Part shown: piece by piece, positions 25,173 to 34,724 of the stretch
How positions within the stretch are numbered: position 1 is the first letter of the stretch
How the letters are laid out: each line of letters starts with the position of its first letter
NCBI GenBank assembly: GCA_001013295.1
Contig: LAZY01000024.1
Span: 1 to 62,478 of the forward strand
DNA: 62,478 nt
Direction: 5' to 3'
From: Chryseobacterium indologenes
GTDB taxonomy: Bacteria > Bacteroidota > Bacteroidia > Flavobacteriales > Weeksellaceae
The notes under the pieces: generated by a model
The model's database searches: none
Told to the model about the DNA's origin: nothing
What the model saw: only the letters and a program-made list of their open reading frames with translations
Translations under genes and position numbers: made by a program

Positions 25173-26801
25173 ATGAGATCCTACCCCTCTATTTTATTTT
25201 TCATTGTTTTACACCTGTTTATTTTAGGGAAAAGTCAGAAAATATCTGAAGAACAGCTGAAAAAAGAACTGCACCAAATACAGAACGGAGTCGCCAGTAC
25301 AGGTGTTGTAAATAATACCATACAGCAACTGGAGAAAAATTACAAAACGGCCAAAGAAAATAAATACAATGTTGCTTTTCTCATTGGAGCAGAGCTGATG
25401 CGGACTTATTCCACATTAGATAATAATGAGAAGGTGATTGAAGTTTCAAAAGACCTGGAAAAATACATTAATGAAAGTTCATCTCCACAGGAAGTATCCA
25501 ATATGTATAAAATGCAGGCAGGAGCATTAGGGGCTTTGGGATTTCTTGACGATTCCAGAAAAGCTTATCTTGCTTCCAGAACCTATCTGGAAAAAATTAA
25601 GGACAATGATGTCCGTCATTACTACAGCAGCTTATTGTATTCTAATTATTCCGGGTATTTTGATCAGAGCAAAAAGCAGCCTGATTCTGTGCGTCTATGC
25701 CTTATAAAAGGATTGAGTGAAGCAGAGAAAATTTCTGATCAGAAGTCTGCAATAGCGCCCAAACAAAAATATGATTTAATAGTTTCTATACAGGCAAACC
25801 TGGCATTGTATTATTTATGGATCATGCAGCCTGGCGACCCTAAAACCGCAGAGGACTATCTTTTGAAATCATTGAAGATTGCAGAAAGCAGAGATATAAG
25901 TCCGCTTAATAAAATGAATTTATACAGAACTGCAGGTGATTTTTATTTTGACCAGAAAAACAACGACAAGGCGATTTATTATGCTAAAGAAGGTTTGAAG
26001 CTGGAGCAAAAGATCTCTTCTCCTTCCGGCAGGGAAATCTTTTATGAGATTTTGACTGAAGCTTATCTGGCAGAAAACAATACGGCAGACAGCAAAAAAT
26101 ACAGTAAACTTCTTACAGAATTAAAAGACAGTATAAAAACTGCGGAGAAGCATTCAGTCAATAAAGTGACTACAGCGATCAAAAAAGAAAAAGATCTGGA
26201 AAAGGATAATACATTGAAAAATTACCTGTATATTTTCCTGATCGCAATCCTGATCGCATGCGGTGGAGTATGGTACTATTGGAAAAACAGGAACAAAGTT
26301 TTGCAGCGAAGATTTCAGGAACTTATTACAAAATTAAAATCTGAAGCGGAAATCCAAAAGGAGGAAAAAGAAACAGAGGATGAAAAAACAATAAAAGTTT
26401 CAAGCTCAATGGCTGAGGAAACCGTCAATCAGTTGCTAAGCAAAATCGCAAAATTTGAAAAAACGGAAAAATATCTGAAAAGTGATATTACCATTGCCGG
26501 ACTTGCCAGTAGTTTCAATACCAATACAAAATACCTTTCAGTGGTTATTAATGATCACAAAAACAAAAATTTCAATCAGTATATTAATAGCCTTAGGATA
26601 GAATACATTACCAGAAAGCTGTATGAAGATGCCGTGTATCGAAAGTATAAAATCACTTCATTAGCAGAAATATGCGGTTATACTACTCCCAGAGCGTTCC
26701 AGAATGCATTTAAAAAAGAAACAGGACTGGCTCCTTCAGACTTTGTTGAGAATCTTAAAAAAGAACTGGAATCAGAAGTGTTGAAATATGAAGCGGTCTG
26801 A
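25173..26801 (+). CDS. Membrane TPR-AraC one-component regulator
   Basis: 542 aa. A hydrophobic N-terminus (ILFFIVLHLFILGKSQ) acts as signal or first membrane segment. About 300 residues of helical tetratricopeptide-like repeats lie outside the cytoplasm. A membrane span (YLYIFLIAILIACGGVWYYW) is at about 350-370, then a Glu/Lys-rich linker. The AraC-type double HTH is at about 430-530 (ITIAGLASSFNTNTKYLSVV; ITSLAEICGYTTPRAFQNAF). In Bacteroidota such proteins link an extracytoplasmic protein-interaction domain to transcription. The ligand and targets are not shown; downstream is a repeat-filled gap and the pentose-phosphate operon. Confidence 0.85.
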   Translation: MRSYPSILFFIVLHLFILGKSQKISEEQLKKELHQIQNGVASTGVVNNTIQQLEKNYKTAKENKYNVAFLIGAELMRTYSTLDNNEKVIEVSKDLEKYINESSSPQEVSNMYKMQAGALGALGFLDDSRKAYLASRTYLEKIKDNDVRHYYSSLLYSNYSGYFDQSKKQPDSVRLCLIKGLSEAEKISDQKSAIAPKQKYDLIVSIQANLALYYLWIMQPGDPKTAEDYLLKSLKIAESRDISPLNKMNLYRTAGDFYFDQKNNDKAIYYAKEGLKLEQKISSPSGREIFYEILTEAYLAENNTADSKKYSKLLTELKDSIKTAEKHSVNKVTTAIKKEKDLEKDNTLKNYLYIFLIAILIACGGVWYYWKNRNKVLQRRFQELITKLKSEAEIQKEEKETEDEKTIKVSSSMAEETVNQLLSKIAKFEKTEKYLKSDITIAGLASSFNTNTKYLSVVINDHKNKNFNQYINSLRIEYITRKLYEDAVYRKYKITSLAEICGYTTPRAFQNAFKKETGLAPSDFVENLKKELESEVLKYEAV

Positions 26802-26810
26802 AGCTAGAAG

Positions 26811-26963
26811 CAGGAAGAGGGAAGAAGGAAGAAGGAAGAAGGAAGAAGGAAGTTATTAAGGCCATAAAAAATAACCATTACAGCTATTTTAAATTTTTTA
26901 AGAAGCAGTATAGAGAAACTGTTGATTACAAGAAACTTCGATTTTCTAGCTTCCCTCTTCCAG
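26811..26963. repeat. GGAAG-bounded palindromic element, copy 1
   Basis: Left end CAGGAAGAGGGAAG (26811-26824), right end CTTCCCTCTTCCAG (26950-26963), inverted with 13 of 14 matches. Inside the left end is a 7-bp tandem array, GGAAGAA repeated 4.7 times (26820-26852), a likely replication-slippage site. The core from about 26852 repeats almost exactly 149 bp downstream in copy 2. Confidence 0.7.
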
Positions 26964-26987
26964 CCCAAACCCTTATAGGTATAGAAC

Positions 26988-27111
26988 CTGGAAGAGGGAA
27001 GTTATGAAGGCCATAAAAGATAACCATTACAGCTATTTTTAATTTTTTAGAAGCAGTATAGAGAAACTATTGATTAAAAGAAACTTCCATCCTCCAGCTT
27101 CCCTCTTCCAG
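26988..27111. repeat. GGAAG-bounded palindromic element, copy 2
   Basis: A perfect 14-bp inverted repeat: CTGGAAGAGGGAAG (26988-27001) and CTTCCCTCTTCCAG (27098-27111). The ~95-bp core (AAGGCCATAAAA, ATAACCATTACAGC, AGCAGTATAGAGAAACT) is shared with copy 1. Together the copies fill most of the 480-bp gap before gnd. Related copies are at 34725-34866 and 43821-43942. Confidence 0.75.
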
Positions 27112-27281
27112 CCCAAACCCTTCTATTGATTATATAAATATCTCTCTTTTTATCTCAGACATGTCGAAAATAAGGATTAATTTTAATCAAGTTTTTTAAA
27201 TAAAGAATCGCTGCTGGTTCAAATTACCCGATGTATTAGCAGTATTCGAGATCAATTGACATTCATAAAAATATTTTGAAA

Positions 27282-28679
27282 ATGATTACATACAATTTTG
27301 GTATAGTTGGCTTAGGCGTTATGGGCCGGAATTTATTGCTTAATATGGCTGATAACGGATATGCTGTTGCCGGTTTAGATTTAGATCAGGAAAAGGCAGC
27401 TTCATTACAGGCAGAAGCACAGGAAGGCCACCAAATTTATGCTACGGTTAAGGCGGAAGATTTTGTGAAATCTCTTGAGCAGCCTAGAGCCATTATGCTG
27501 TTGGTGCCGGCAGGAGCACCTGTAGACGGCGCTATACAATCCCTGCTTCCGTTTTTGGATCAGGGAGATATTATCATCGATGGCGGAAACACTTATTTTA
27601 CAGATACAGACAGAAGATATAAAGAACTTTCTTCAAAAGGAATCCATTTTTTCGGAATGGGAATCTCGGGCGGAGAGAGTGGTGCGAGAAGAGGACCAAG
27701 TATGATGCCTGGAGGAGATAAAATTGCTTATGAAAGATTACGTCCCATCTTCGAAGCTATTGCAGCTAAAGTAGATGGTGAGCCGTGTGTAGAATTTTTA
27801 GGAAACGGATCAGCCGGAAACTATGTGAAAATGGTACACAATGGAATAGAATATGGAATTATGCAGCTTATTGCAGAGACCTATGACATTATGAAGAATG
27901 TGTATCATTTGGATCACCAAACCATACAACAGTCATTCGAGCAATGGAATAAAGAAGAATTAAATTCATTCCTTATCGAGATTACAGCCGATATTCTGAA
28001 ACAGAAAGAAGGCGACAAATATCTGGTAGACCTGATTTCCGATTGGGCAAAATCCAAAGGAACAGGAAAATGGACCTCACAAAATGCTATGGATCTGCAG
28101 GTTCCAGTACCGGTGATTGATGCAGCCGTAAACATGAGGGATATATCCAAATACAAACCGGAAAGAATTCAAGCCTCAAAATTGTTGACCTGGAAGAATG
28201 ATCAGGGAATTAATAATGCTGATTTAAATCAACTGAAAGAAGGTCTTTTCTTTGCTATTATAACTACTTACGCTCAGGGACTTGCTCAGCTTAAAATCGC
28301 TTCAGAGACTTATGGGTATGACTTACATCTGGAAACGGTTTGTAAAATATGGAGAGGAGGCTGTATTATCAGAGCTACTTTGTTGGAAGATTTCAGAAAG
28401 GCATTCGCGGCAAAGTCAGATTTGCCAAACGTGTTGCTTGACCAGCAGATTGCAGATAAACTAAATGCAACACAAGGCAGTATCCGTTCTGTTCTGAAAG
28501 ATGCCATTCAAAATGGAACTCCTGTTTCTGCATGGATGAATGCATTATCTTATTTTGATGCTTATCGTTCAGAAAACTTACCAACTAACCTTATCCAGGC
28601 CCAGCGTGATTTCTTCGGAGCACACACCTATGAAAGAATTGATAAAGAAGGAATTTTCCATACCCGTTGGGAAGCATAA
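27282..28679 (+). CDS. gnd: 6-phosphogluconate dehydrogenase, decarboxylating
   Basis: 465 aa from the ATG at 27282; a TTG two codons upstream is not needed. It converts 6-phosphogluconate and NADP+ to ribulose 5-phosphate, CO2 and NADPH. The N-terminal Rossmann fold has GLGVMGRNLLLNMADNG. IIDGGNTYFTDTDRR and the substrate loop GISGGESGARRGPSMMPGG follow, with the catalytic KMVHNGIEYG segment near residue 183. The all-helical C-terminal domain ends in FHTRW. Length is normal for the long form. First gene of gnd-zwf-pgl (12-bp gap to zwf). Confidence 0.97.
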   Translation: MITYNFGIVGLGVMGRNLLLNMADNGYAVAGLDLDQEKAASLQAEAQEGHQIYATVKAEDFVKSLEQPRAIMLLVPAGAPVDGAIQSLLPFLDQGDIIIDGGNTYFTDTDRRYKELSSKGIHFFGMGISGGESGARRGPSMMPGGDKIAYERLRPIFEAIAAKVDGEPCVEFLGNGSAGNYVKMVHNGIEYGIMQLIAETYDIMKNVYHLDHQTIQQSFEQWNKEELNSFLIEITADILKQKEGDKYLVDLISDWAKSKGTGKWTSQNAMDLQVPVPVIDAAVNMRDISKYKPERIQASKLLTWKNDQGINNADLNQLKEGLFFAIITTYAQGLAQLKIASETYGYDLHLETVCKIWRGGCIIRATLLEDFRKAFAAKSDLPNVLLDQQIADKLNATQGSIRSVLKDAIQNGTPVSAWMNALSYFDAYRSENLPTNLIQAQRDFFGAHTYERIDKEGIFHTRWEA

Positions 28680-28691
28680 AATATAAATCAA

Positions 28692-30212
28692 ATGAAAAAT
28701 AATGATAAAAGGCCAACCTCTATTGTCGTCTTTGGAGCAACGGGGGATCTGGCAAAAAGAAAATTATTTCCTGCATTTTTCAATCTTTTTCTGGAAGGCT
28801 GGATGCCGGACGACTTTGAGCTTCTTTCATTAGGAAGAACAGAGCATACCCAGGAAGATTTCAGAAACTATATCTTAGAAAATATCAAAGCCTTCTCAAG
28901 AAATAAAAACTTTTCTGAAGATCAATGGAACGCGTTCAAAGAAAAAATCAAATTCATAAGATTTGATATTACTCAGGAAGAATCGTTTATCCAGTTAAAA
29001 AATCAGCTTGATTATATTGATACCAGTTTAGGAATCAGGGCTAATCGTCTTTTTTATCTTTCTGTAGCGCCTAGTTTTATCGAAAAGGTATCGAAAAGCC
29101 TTAAGAACAATGGTCTGGCCGATAATGTAGAGCAGGACCGTATGATTATTGAGAAACCTTTTGGGTATGATAAAGAATCGGCCGTAGCGCTTAATGCAAT
29201 GCTGGCAGAGACTTTCAAAGAAGAACAGATCTACAGAATTGACCACTATTTAGGAAAAGAAAATGTACAGAATATTCTGGCTTTCCGATTTGGGAACACT
29301 ATTTTTGAACCACTGTGGAATAATAAATATATCGATTCCGTACAGATTACCGTTGCAGAAACAGTAGGTGTGGAAGACAGAGGTGGATATTACGACGGAT
29401 CGGGAGCTTTGCGTGATATGATTCAGAATCACTTAATGCAGATCCTTTGTATGGTAGCCATGGAAGCACCTACAGAATTTGAATCTACAGAGATCAGAGA
29501 CAGGAAAGTAGAGGTATTGAAAAGTGTCAGAAGGATTAATCCGGAAGACATTAATCATTATACAGTCAGAGCACAATATACTCAGGGAGAAATTGACGGA
29601 CAACCAAAGAGGGGCTATCTGCAGGAGCCGGGAGTGAATCCAAACTCAAATACTGAAACCTATGTTGCCATGAAGTTCTATGTTGATAATGAACGATGGA
29701 GCGGAGTTCCGTTTTACATGCGTACAGGTAAATCTATGTCAGAAAAAACATCTTCTGTAATCATCAGCTTTAAAGAAGTTCCTTGTACTACCTTTCAGAA
29801 AGATTTAAACAAATTACAGCCCAATAAATTAACGATCGATATTCAGCCTGAAATGGACATCAAATTATCGTTTATGACCAAAAAACCAGGGCTTGATATG
29901 AAATTAAAACCTGCTGAGATGGTCTTCGATTATTTTGAATGCTCACCAGATACACCGGAAGCGTATGAAACTTTATTGTTGGATGCTCTGGATGGAGATT
30001 CCACACTGTTTATGCGTTCCGATCAGGTAGAAGAGGCATGGGATGTTATCGCTAATATTCAGGCTGCCTGGGAGAAAGGAGATGTTTCAAAAATGTATAC
30101 TTATCCTGCCGGAAGTTCAGGACCGGAAGCCGCAGATGAATTATTGAAAAGACAAGGCCATTATTGGCTTACAAACTCCCATGAACCATTGAAAAGTGAA
30201 GAAAATGCTTAA
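28692..30212 (+). CDS. zwf: glucose-6-phosphate 1-dehydrogenase
   Basis: 506 aa. It oxidises glucose 6-phosphate to 6-phosphogluconolactone with NADP+. The dinucleotide motif is FGATGDLAKRKLFPA near residue 14. The active-site block is YRIDHYLGKENVQN, with the catalytic His one helix further in the family scheme. RMIIEKPFGYD is also conserved. Its last 8 bp overlap the pgl start, so translation is coupled. Second gene of the oxidative pentose-phosphate operon. Confidence 0.97.
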   Translation: MKNNDKRPTSIVVFGATGDLAKRKLFPAFFNLFLEGWMPDDFELLSLGRTEHTQEDFRNYILENIKAFSRNKNFSEDQWNAFKEKIKFIRFDITQEESFIQLKNQLDYIDTSLGIRANRLFYLSVAPSFIEKVSKSLKNNGLADNVEQDRMIIEKPFGYDKESAVALNAMLAETFKEEQIYRIDHYLGKENVQNILAFRFGNTIFEPLWNNKYIDSVQITVAETVGVEDRGGYYDGSGALRDMIQNHLMQILCMVAMEAPTEFESTEIRDRKVEVLKSVRRINPEDINHYTVRAQYTQGEIDGQPKRGYLQEPGVNPNSNTETYVAMKFYVDNERWSGVPFYMRTGKSMSEKTSSVIISFKEVPCTTFQKDLNKLQPNKLTIDIQPEMDIKLSFMTKKPGLDMKLKPAEMVFDYFECSPDTPEAYETLLLDALDGDSTLFMRSDQVEEAWDVIANIQAAWEKGDVSKMYTYPAGSSGPEAADELLKRQGHYWLTNSHEPLKSEENA

Positions 30213-30933
30213 GATATTACCATCAACAGAAGAAATTTTTAAAGAAGCAGCAAAGCTATTTGTAACTGCTGCCAATGAAGCAATAGATCAGAAAGGTTAT
30301 TTTACAGTGGCTTTAACAGGTGGTACTTCACCGGAAGGCTTATACAGACTCTTATCAGAAGAACCATATAAAAGCCAGATCGACTGGAGCAATGTGCTTG
30401 TCTTTTGGGGCGACGAAAGATGGGTACCGCTGGATAATGAGCTGAGCAATGCCAGGATGTCACAGGAATCCCTTTTAAAAAACGTACCTGTCTTGCCATC
30501 TCATGTTTTTCCAATGTTTGAAGAAGGCGTAGAACCGGAAGATTTTGCCGTTTCATACAATGCCCTTTTGAAAGAAAAAGTAGGAGATAGTGGTGCAATG
30601 GATCTTATCCTTCTGGGAATGGGTGGTGATGGACACACCGCTTCATTATTTCCCGGAACAGGAGTATTGGACGAAAAAGAAAAATGGGTGGCTGCCTATT
30701 ATCTGGAGGCTCAGCAAATGTACAGAGTTACCCTTACAGCTCCTTTTTTAAATAAAGCTAAGAAGATCATTGTTCTGACTTTTGGTGATGCGAAAGCCGA
30801 AGCATTGAAAGAAGTTTTGAGAGGAGAATATAATCCATCAGTATATCCATCACAATTATTGAACCCTGCCGAAGGTGAACTTTTGTTTCTGGTAGATGAA
30901 AAGGCAGCGAAATATCTGAATGATCCTATTTAA
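30205..30933 (+). CDS. pgl: 6-phosphogluconolactonase
   Basis: 242 aa from the ATG at 30205, which overlaps the zwf stop by 8 nt. An in-frame GTG at 30196 would overlap further and is less likely. It hydrolyses 6-phosphogluconolactone. Family motifs are LTGGTSPEGLYRLL near residue 35, FWGDERWVP near 70, and the LLGMGGDGHTASLFPG catalytic region near 140. Together with gnd and zwf it completes the oxidative branch, supplying NADPH and pentose phosphate. The neighbouring AraC gene starts 22 bp downstream. Confidence 0.95.
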   Translation: MLKILPSTEEIFKEAAKLFVTAANEAIDQKGYFTVALTGGTSPEGLYRLLSEEPYKSQIDWSNVLVFWGDERWVPLDNELSNARMSQESLLKNVPVLPSHVFPMFEEGVEPEDFAVSYNALLKEKVGDSGAMDLILLGMGGDGHTASLFPGTGVLDEKEKWVAAYYLEAQQMYRVTLTAPFLNKAKKIIVLTFGDAKAEALKEVLRGEYNPSVYPSQLLNPAEGELLFLVDEKAAKYLNDPI

Positions 30934-30955
30934 TTTTTATAAGTAATTAGAAAAC

Positions 30956-31831
30956 ATGGTTACACACCATCTGAAAGATATACAACACAATTCTGAAAGG
31001 GCTATTACGCCCTTTCATATTTTTCATCTGGACAAAGAGGCTTTAGAACAGTATAGAGAGCCCCATACAAAAGATCATTTCTGCCTTTTATTCGTCAAAA
31101 AAGGAAAAATGAAAATGCAGGTGGAAGACCGCCGGTATAATGTTTCCGAGAATAGTATTTGCGTGATATTTCCGGGGCAGTTATCTTCAAAAGAGCAGAT
31201 CAGTAATAACTTTGAAGGGAAAATGATCTTATTTGATGAGGTATTGTTTTGTTCAGATATTCTAAAGAATGAATTAAGTATCTACAATCATAATATCTCG
31301 GTCAAGCTTAATTATATTGAACTGCCTGCAGAAGAGGCAGATGAAGTACAATTGTTATTTGAACAGATTGAAAAATTATATCATGATATAACCTCCATCA
31401 AAAAAGAACAGGCCCGATTTTATATCAAAATAACCTTATTGAAATTGGTAGAATTTGTGCATACAAGATGGGACAAAGATAAACTGACCAATGAAAATAC
31501 CAGACTGTATGGGAAGTTTCTGGAACTGTTGGAAAGGAATTATAAGACAGAACGCACCGTTAGCTGGTATGCTGAAAAACTCCTCATCTCACCCAAAAAG
31601 CTTAATGAAATTACTAAAAAAACAGCTGGCTTAACCTCCATAGAAACCATTCACGCGAGGATTATGAATGAGATCAAGCAGTTATTGTTGCTTTCCAATT
31701 ATTCCCATAAAGAAATTGCTTTTGAACTTGGATTCAATTCACCTGCAGCACTCAATAAGTTTGTGCGTGCAAAATTGGATGAAACACCTACCCATCTGCA
31801 GCAACAGTTGGCACAAATGTATAAAACCTAG
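30956..31831 (+). CDS. AraC family transcriptional regulator
   Basis: 291 aa. The N-terminal part is a cupin-like sensing domain (FHIFHLDKEALEQYREPHTK, then GKMKMQVEDRRYNVSENSIC). A C-terminal double HTH runs from about 190 to 285 (RTVSWYAEKLLISPKKLNEI; YSHKEIAFELGFNSPAALNK). It sits 22 bp after pgl in the same direction and has no obvious promoter of its own. It is probably co-transcribed with gnd-zwf-pgl and may respond to sugar or redox state. That last link is inference from position only. Confidence 0.85.
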   Translation: MVTHHLKDIQHNSERAITPFHIFHLDKEALEQYREPHTKDHFCLLFVKKGKMKMQVEDRRYNVSENSICVIFPGQLSSKEQISNNFEGKMILFDEVLFCSDILKNELSIYNHNISVKLNYIELPAEEADEVQLLFEQIEKLYHDITSIKKEQARFYIKITLLKLVEFVHTRWDKDKLTNENTRLYGKFLELLERNYKTERTVSWYAEKLLISPKKLNEITKKTAGLTSIETIHARIMNEIKQLLLLSNYSHKEIAFELGFNSPAALNKFVRAKLDETPTHLQQQLAQMYKT

Positions 31832-31849
31832 ATTTACTTTGGAAGCACC

Positions 31850-32090
31850 TGCAAACCCAAATTATATACAAATATCTGTGAAAATCTTTGTATATCTGTG
31901 GTTTAAAATCAAACCACAAAAGATTTTGATACTTTAGTAATTTTAAATTTAAAACTTCCTGTATAGAAGTACACATAGGTTGTAAAAATCGAAGATTTTT
32001 TTAATAAAAAAGAATATCTTCATCCAAATCTAAAGGCATTCGTGGCAAAATGATTTTAGATTGCCACAAATGCACGAATGAAATTTTTGA
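31850..32090. repeat. Patchwork of intergenic inverted repeats
   Basis: Between convergent genes. Contains CTGTGAAAATCTTTGTATATC-type sequence, a GTGGTTT...AAACCAC hairpin near 31900-31922, an AAAAATCGAAGATTTTT hairpin (31984-32000), and an inverted repeat at 32037-32080 (CATTCGTG...GCAA against TTGCCACAAATGCACGAATG). Such pieces are common non-coding repeats in flavobacterial genomes. No ORF. Confidence 0.5.
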
Positions 32091-32108
32091 TGGAGAAAGA
32101 TAAGAGGC

Positions 32109-32693
32109 TTATTTCTCTTTGGAAGCCAGACGTTTTCTGATTGTACTTACAAATTCTTTTGAAACTCCCAGATAGGAAGCGATATAATATTGGGCTACTC
32201 TTTGTGGGATGGAAGGATATACTTTGATAAACTCAAGGTATCGGTCTGAAGCGGCTTTTGAAATGGTGTTGACCAAACGGGCCTGAAGCGTGGAAAGGTT
32301 TCTTTGGACCAACATTCTGAAAACCCTCTCAAATTTAGGAATTTTCTCAAGCAATTCTGCTTTTGTTGTAGGGTTCAACATATAAATTTCAGAATCTTCC
32401 AGTGTTTCAATATATACTTTGGAAGGCTTTTGATCCTGAAATGAAGCTATATCACTGATCCACCAGTCTTCTATGGCAAACAACAAAGTAACTTCGGTGC
32501 CATTATCATCTAAACAGTACATACGCAAACATCCTTTATGGATATACCCTTCAAACTGGCAGATCTCTCCTTCTCTCAGCAAAACGGTTTTCTTAGGAAA
32601 TGTCTTGCAGACCAATAAGTCGGTAAAAATCTTTTCTTCTTCCGGGGTAATGGTGATAAATCGGGTAATGTTTTTGATGATATTTTCAAACAT
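32109..32693 (-). CDS. Crp/Fnr family transcriptional regulator
   Basis: 194 aa. It has a cyclic-nucleotide-binding beta-roll fold at about 20-120 (LREGEICQFEGYIHKGCLRM; GTEVTLLFAIEDWWISDIAS). A long dimer helix follows, then a C-terminal winged HTH (VAQYYIASYLGVSKEFVSTI). The beta-roll lacks the usual PRAELALL-type phosphate-binding cassette of cAMP-binding members, so the ligand is unclear. It is the last gene of the minus-strand run that begins at the ring-cleaving dioxygenase (37922), 9 bp after the 103-aa protein. It is a candidate regulator of that cluster. Confidence 0.85.
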   Translation of the reverse strand: MFENIIKNITRFITITPEEEKIFTDLLVCKTFPKKTVLLREGEICQFEGYIHKGCLRMYCLDDNGTEVTLLFAIEDWWISDIASFQDQKPSKVYIETLEDSEIYMLNPTTKAELLEKIPKFERVFRMLVQRNLSTLQARLVNTISKAASDRYLEFIKVYPSIPQRVAQYYIASYLGVSKEFVSTIRKRLASKEK

Positions 32694-32702
32694 AAAATTA
32701 TT

Positions 32703-33014
32703 TTATGAATGCAAATTAGGAAAAAGACTGTAAACTTCGTTCTTTAACAATCCACTTCCGCCTCCGTAATGCTCAATAACTTTTACTTTACCACCCAGAT
32801 TTTCACAAAATACTTTCATATCTTTCTCAAACTGTTCTTCCAATCCGGAGCTTAAGAGGACAATATCAACTTTATTTGCTGTAAGATAATCATAACTGAG
32901 TTCTTCATCAGATTGAATTTCTGCCGTCCAGCCTTCATTATTTTCTATAATCCGCTTGAGGACTTCCAGAATTTCCTGGTTTTTTCCGATCACTAAAAAA
33001 TGTAATGTTTTCAT
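32703..33014 (-). CDS. Hypothetical protein, receiver-like fold
   Basis: 103 aa from the ATG at 33014; the upstream TTG is rejected. The alternation of strands and helices (TLHFLVIGKNQEILEVLKRI, YDYLTANKVDIVLLSSG, GGKVKVIEHYGGGSGLL) resembles a CheY/Rossmann-like domain. The acidic pocket of true response regulators is not evident. It is wedged between a Na+/H+ antiporter and a Crp regulator, 9 bp from the latter, and may be a small partner of either. Confidence 0.55.
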   Translation of the reverse strand: MKTLHFLVIGKNQEILEVLKRIIENNEGWTAEIQSDEELSYDYLTANKVDIVLLSSGLEEQFEKDMKVFCENLGGKVKVIEHYGGGSGLLKNEVYSLFPNLHS

Positions 33015-33088
33015 TGGGTTCAATGTTCAGGGGTTTGAGGTTCAAAGTTTAAGGTTCAAGGTTTAAGTTTTAAGGTTTATTCCGGCTG

Positions 33089-34693
33089 TTATAAATGTTT
33101 GTTTCCGGTTATTTTTAATTCATTTAAATCGAGTTGTGATTCTGCTTTTCTGATTTCGTCATCACTGAATAGTTTTTCACGTTTCATTTTAAATAATTCT
33201 TTCCTTTGTAAAGCAAAAATATCAAGCATGATCTCATGGTATTCCCTCATGTCATTTTGCCTGTTGGTACACATTTCCAAAGAACTTAAGTGATTCTGAT
33301 GAAGTTTAATATCATTTTCAAGAGCATTCTTAAGATTTTCAATCAAACTGTTTGAACTCATTTCCTGTTCTTTATTGAGCTTTTCTATAGCCAGTTTATC
33401 AAGTCTCATCTGAATTCCTGCCTGTTGTTCATGGGAAGGTAAGATTGGATCAATCTCTCCGATTTTTGTTAATTTAATAATCAAAGGTAAAGTGAGTCCC
33501 TGGAAAACCAATGTTACAAAAATAACGACGAAGGTGATAAAAATAATCAGGTTTCTCATGGGAAAATCAGTCTGTGAATTCATCATTACCGGAATTGATA
33601 ATGCGGTAGCCAGAGAAACAACGCCTCTCATTCCTGCCCAACCTATAATCAATGGATTCTTCCATCCGGGATTGGGATCACGACGGGCTTTTTCACTAAT
33701 CCATCTTGGAAGATGAGCGACAGGATAAATCCATAACAGACGAACGAGGATGACAATACCACTGATCATTAATCCATATTTGATTCCCTGCATCATAGAT
33801 GTATCCCCTAAACCATTGATAATATCCGGAAGTTCAAGACCTATCAAAACAAAAACCAAAGCATTCATCACAAAAATCAGGGTGTTCCAGACTCCCGTCA
33901 TATTGATTCTTGTTGTTCCTGTTTTAAACATCTCATGTGCACGAAAAGACATAAACAATCCGCCACTTACCACCGCCATTACTCCTGAAAAATGAAAATG
34001 TTCTGCAGAAAGAAACAGAATATATGGGGTCATCACCGTAAGTGCCGCATCAATAGCCGGAGTGGTTGGTAAAAATTTATGGATGGCATAAAAAATATGG
34101 GCTCCTGCAATTCCTACTACGATTCCCATTCCTGCTACTAAAAAAAACTGACCTGTAGCTTCATGCATTGAAAAAGCTCCTGTCATTACCGCTGCCAGAG
34201 CAAAACGGAATACGATCAGTGAAGAAGCATCGTTGATTAAACTTTCTCCTTCCAGTATTGCGATGGTTCTTTTGGGTACTTTCAGTCCTTTTAATACCGT
34301 TGTTGCTGCTACAGCATCCGGTGGGGAAACAATTCCGCCCAATAAAAAGCCTAATGCTAAGGTAAACCCGGGAATCAACGCCTGTGAGGCATATGCCACA
34401 ACCAAAGAGGTCAGAAATACCAGCCCAAAAGCTAATAAACTGATAGGCCGTTTCCATTTCCAAAAGTCATTCCATGAGGTGTACCATGCCGCTTCATACA
34501 ATAACGGTGGCAGGAAAATAAGAAATATAATATCCGGATCCAGCTTTAATACGGGAACTCCAGGAATCATACTGATCCCCAGCCCGGCAAGAACCAGAAA
34601 AATAGGATAGGCTATTTTGATTCTCTGAGCCAACATAACCAGCAGCATAACGATGAGCAATAAGCCTAATATTAAAAGTAGTTTCTCGTGCAT
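33089..34693 (-). CDS. Na+/H+ antiporter, CPA1/NhaP type
   Basis: 534 aa with about 12 membrane segments and a ~130-aa cytoplasmic C-terminal tail rich in charged helices. The family signature is visible: FLPPLLYEAAWYTSW near residue 57, GGIVSPPDAVAATTVL near 120 and EGESLINDASSLIVFRFA near 145. The ND pair is the expected ion-binding core of CPA1 exchangers. It exchanges cytoplasmic Na+ (or K+) for protons. In the window it follows the esterase/dioxygenase genes, separated by a palindromic repeat element, so co-transcription is uncertain. Bacillus strains also tie antiporters to thiol-reactive stress. Confidence 0.9.
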   Translation of the reverse strand: MHEKLLLILGLLLIVMLLVMLAQRIKIAYPIFLVLAGLGISMIPGVPVLKLDPDIIFLIFLPPLLYEAAWYTSWNDFWKWKRPISLLAFGLVFLTSLVVAYASQALIPGFTLALGFLLGGIVSPPDAVAATTVLKGLKVPKRTIAILEGESLINDASSLIVFRFALAAVMTGAFSMHEATGQFFLVAGMGIVVGIAGAHIFYAIHKFLPTTPAIDAALTVMTPYILFLSAEHFHFSGVMAVVSGGLFMSFRAHEMFKTGTTRINMTGVWNTLIFVMNALVFVLIGLELPDIINGLGDTSMMQGIKYGLMISGIVILVRLLWIYPVAHLPRWISEKARRDPNPGWKNPLIIGWAGMRGVVSLATALSIPVMMNSQTDFPMRNLIIFITFVVIFVTLVFQGLTLPLIIKLTKIGEIDPILPSHEQQAGIQMRLDKLAIEKLNKEQEMSSNSLIENLKNALENDIKLHQNHLSSLEMCTNRQNDMREYHEIMLDIFALQRKELFKMKREKLFSDDEIRKAESQLDLNELKITGNKHL

Positions 34694-34724
34694 AGTTTTT
34701 TTTTACTTAAATTTAACCACCAGA

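Noticed and set aside
26811..27111. CRISPR-like array
   Set aside because: Only two long copies with internal inverted repeats and no regular short repeat-spacer pattern; no cas genes.
31668..31976. Small ORFs on both strands after the AraC gene
   Set aside because: They overlap the AraC coding end in other frames or read through inverted repeats.
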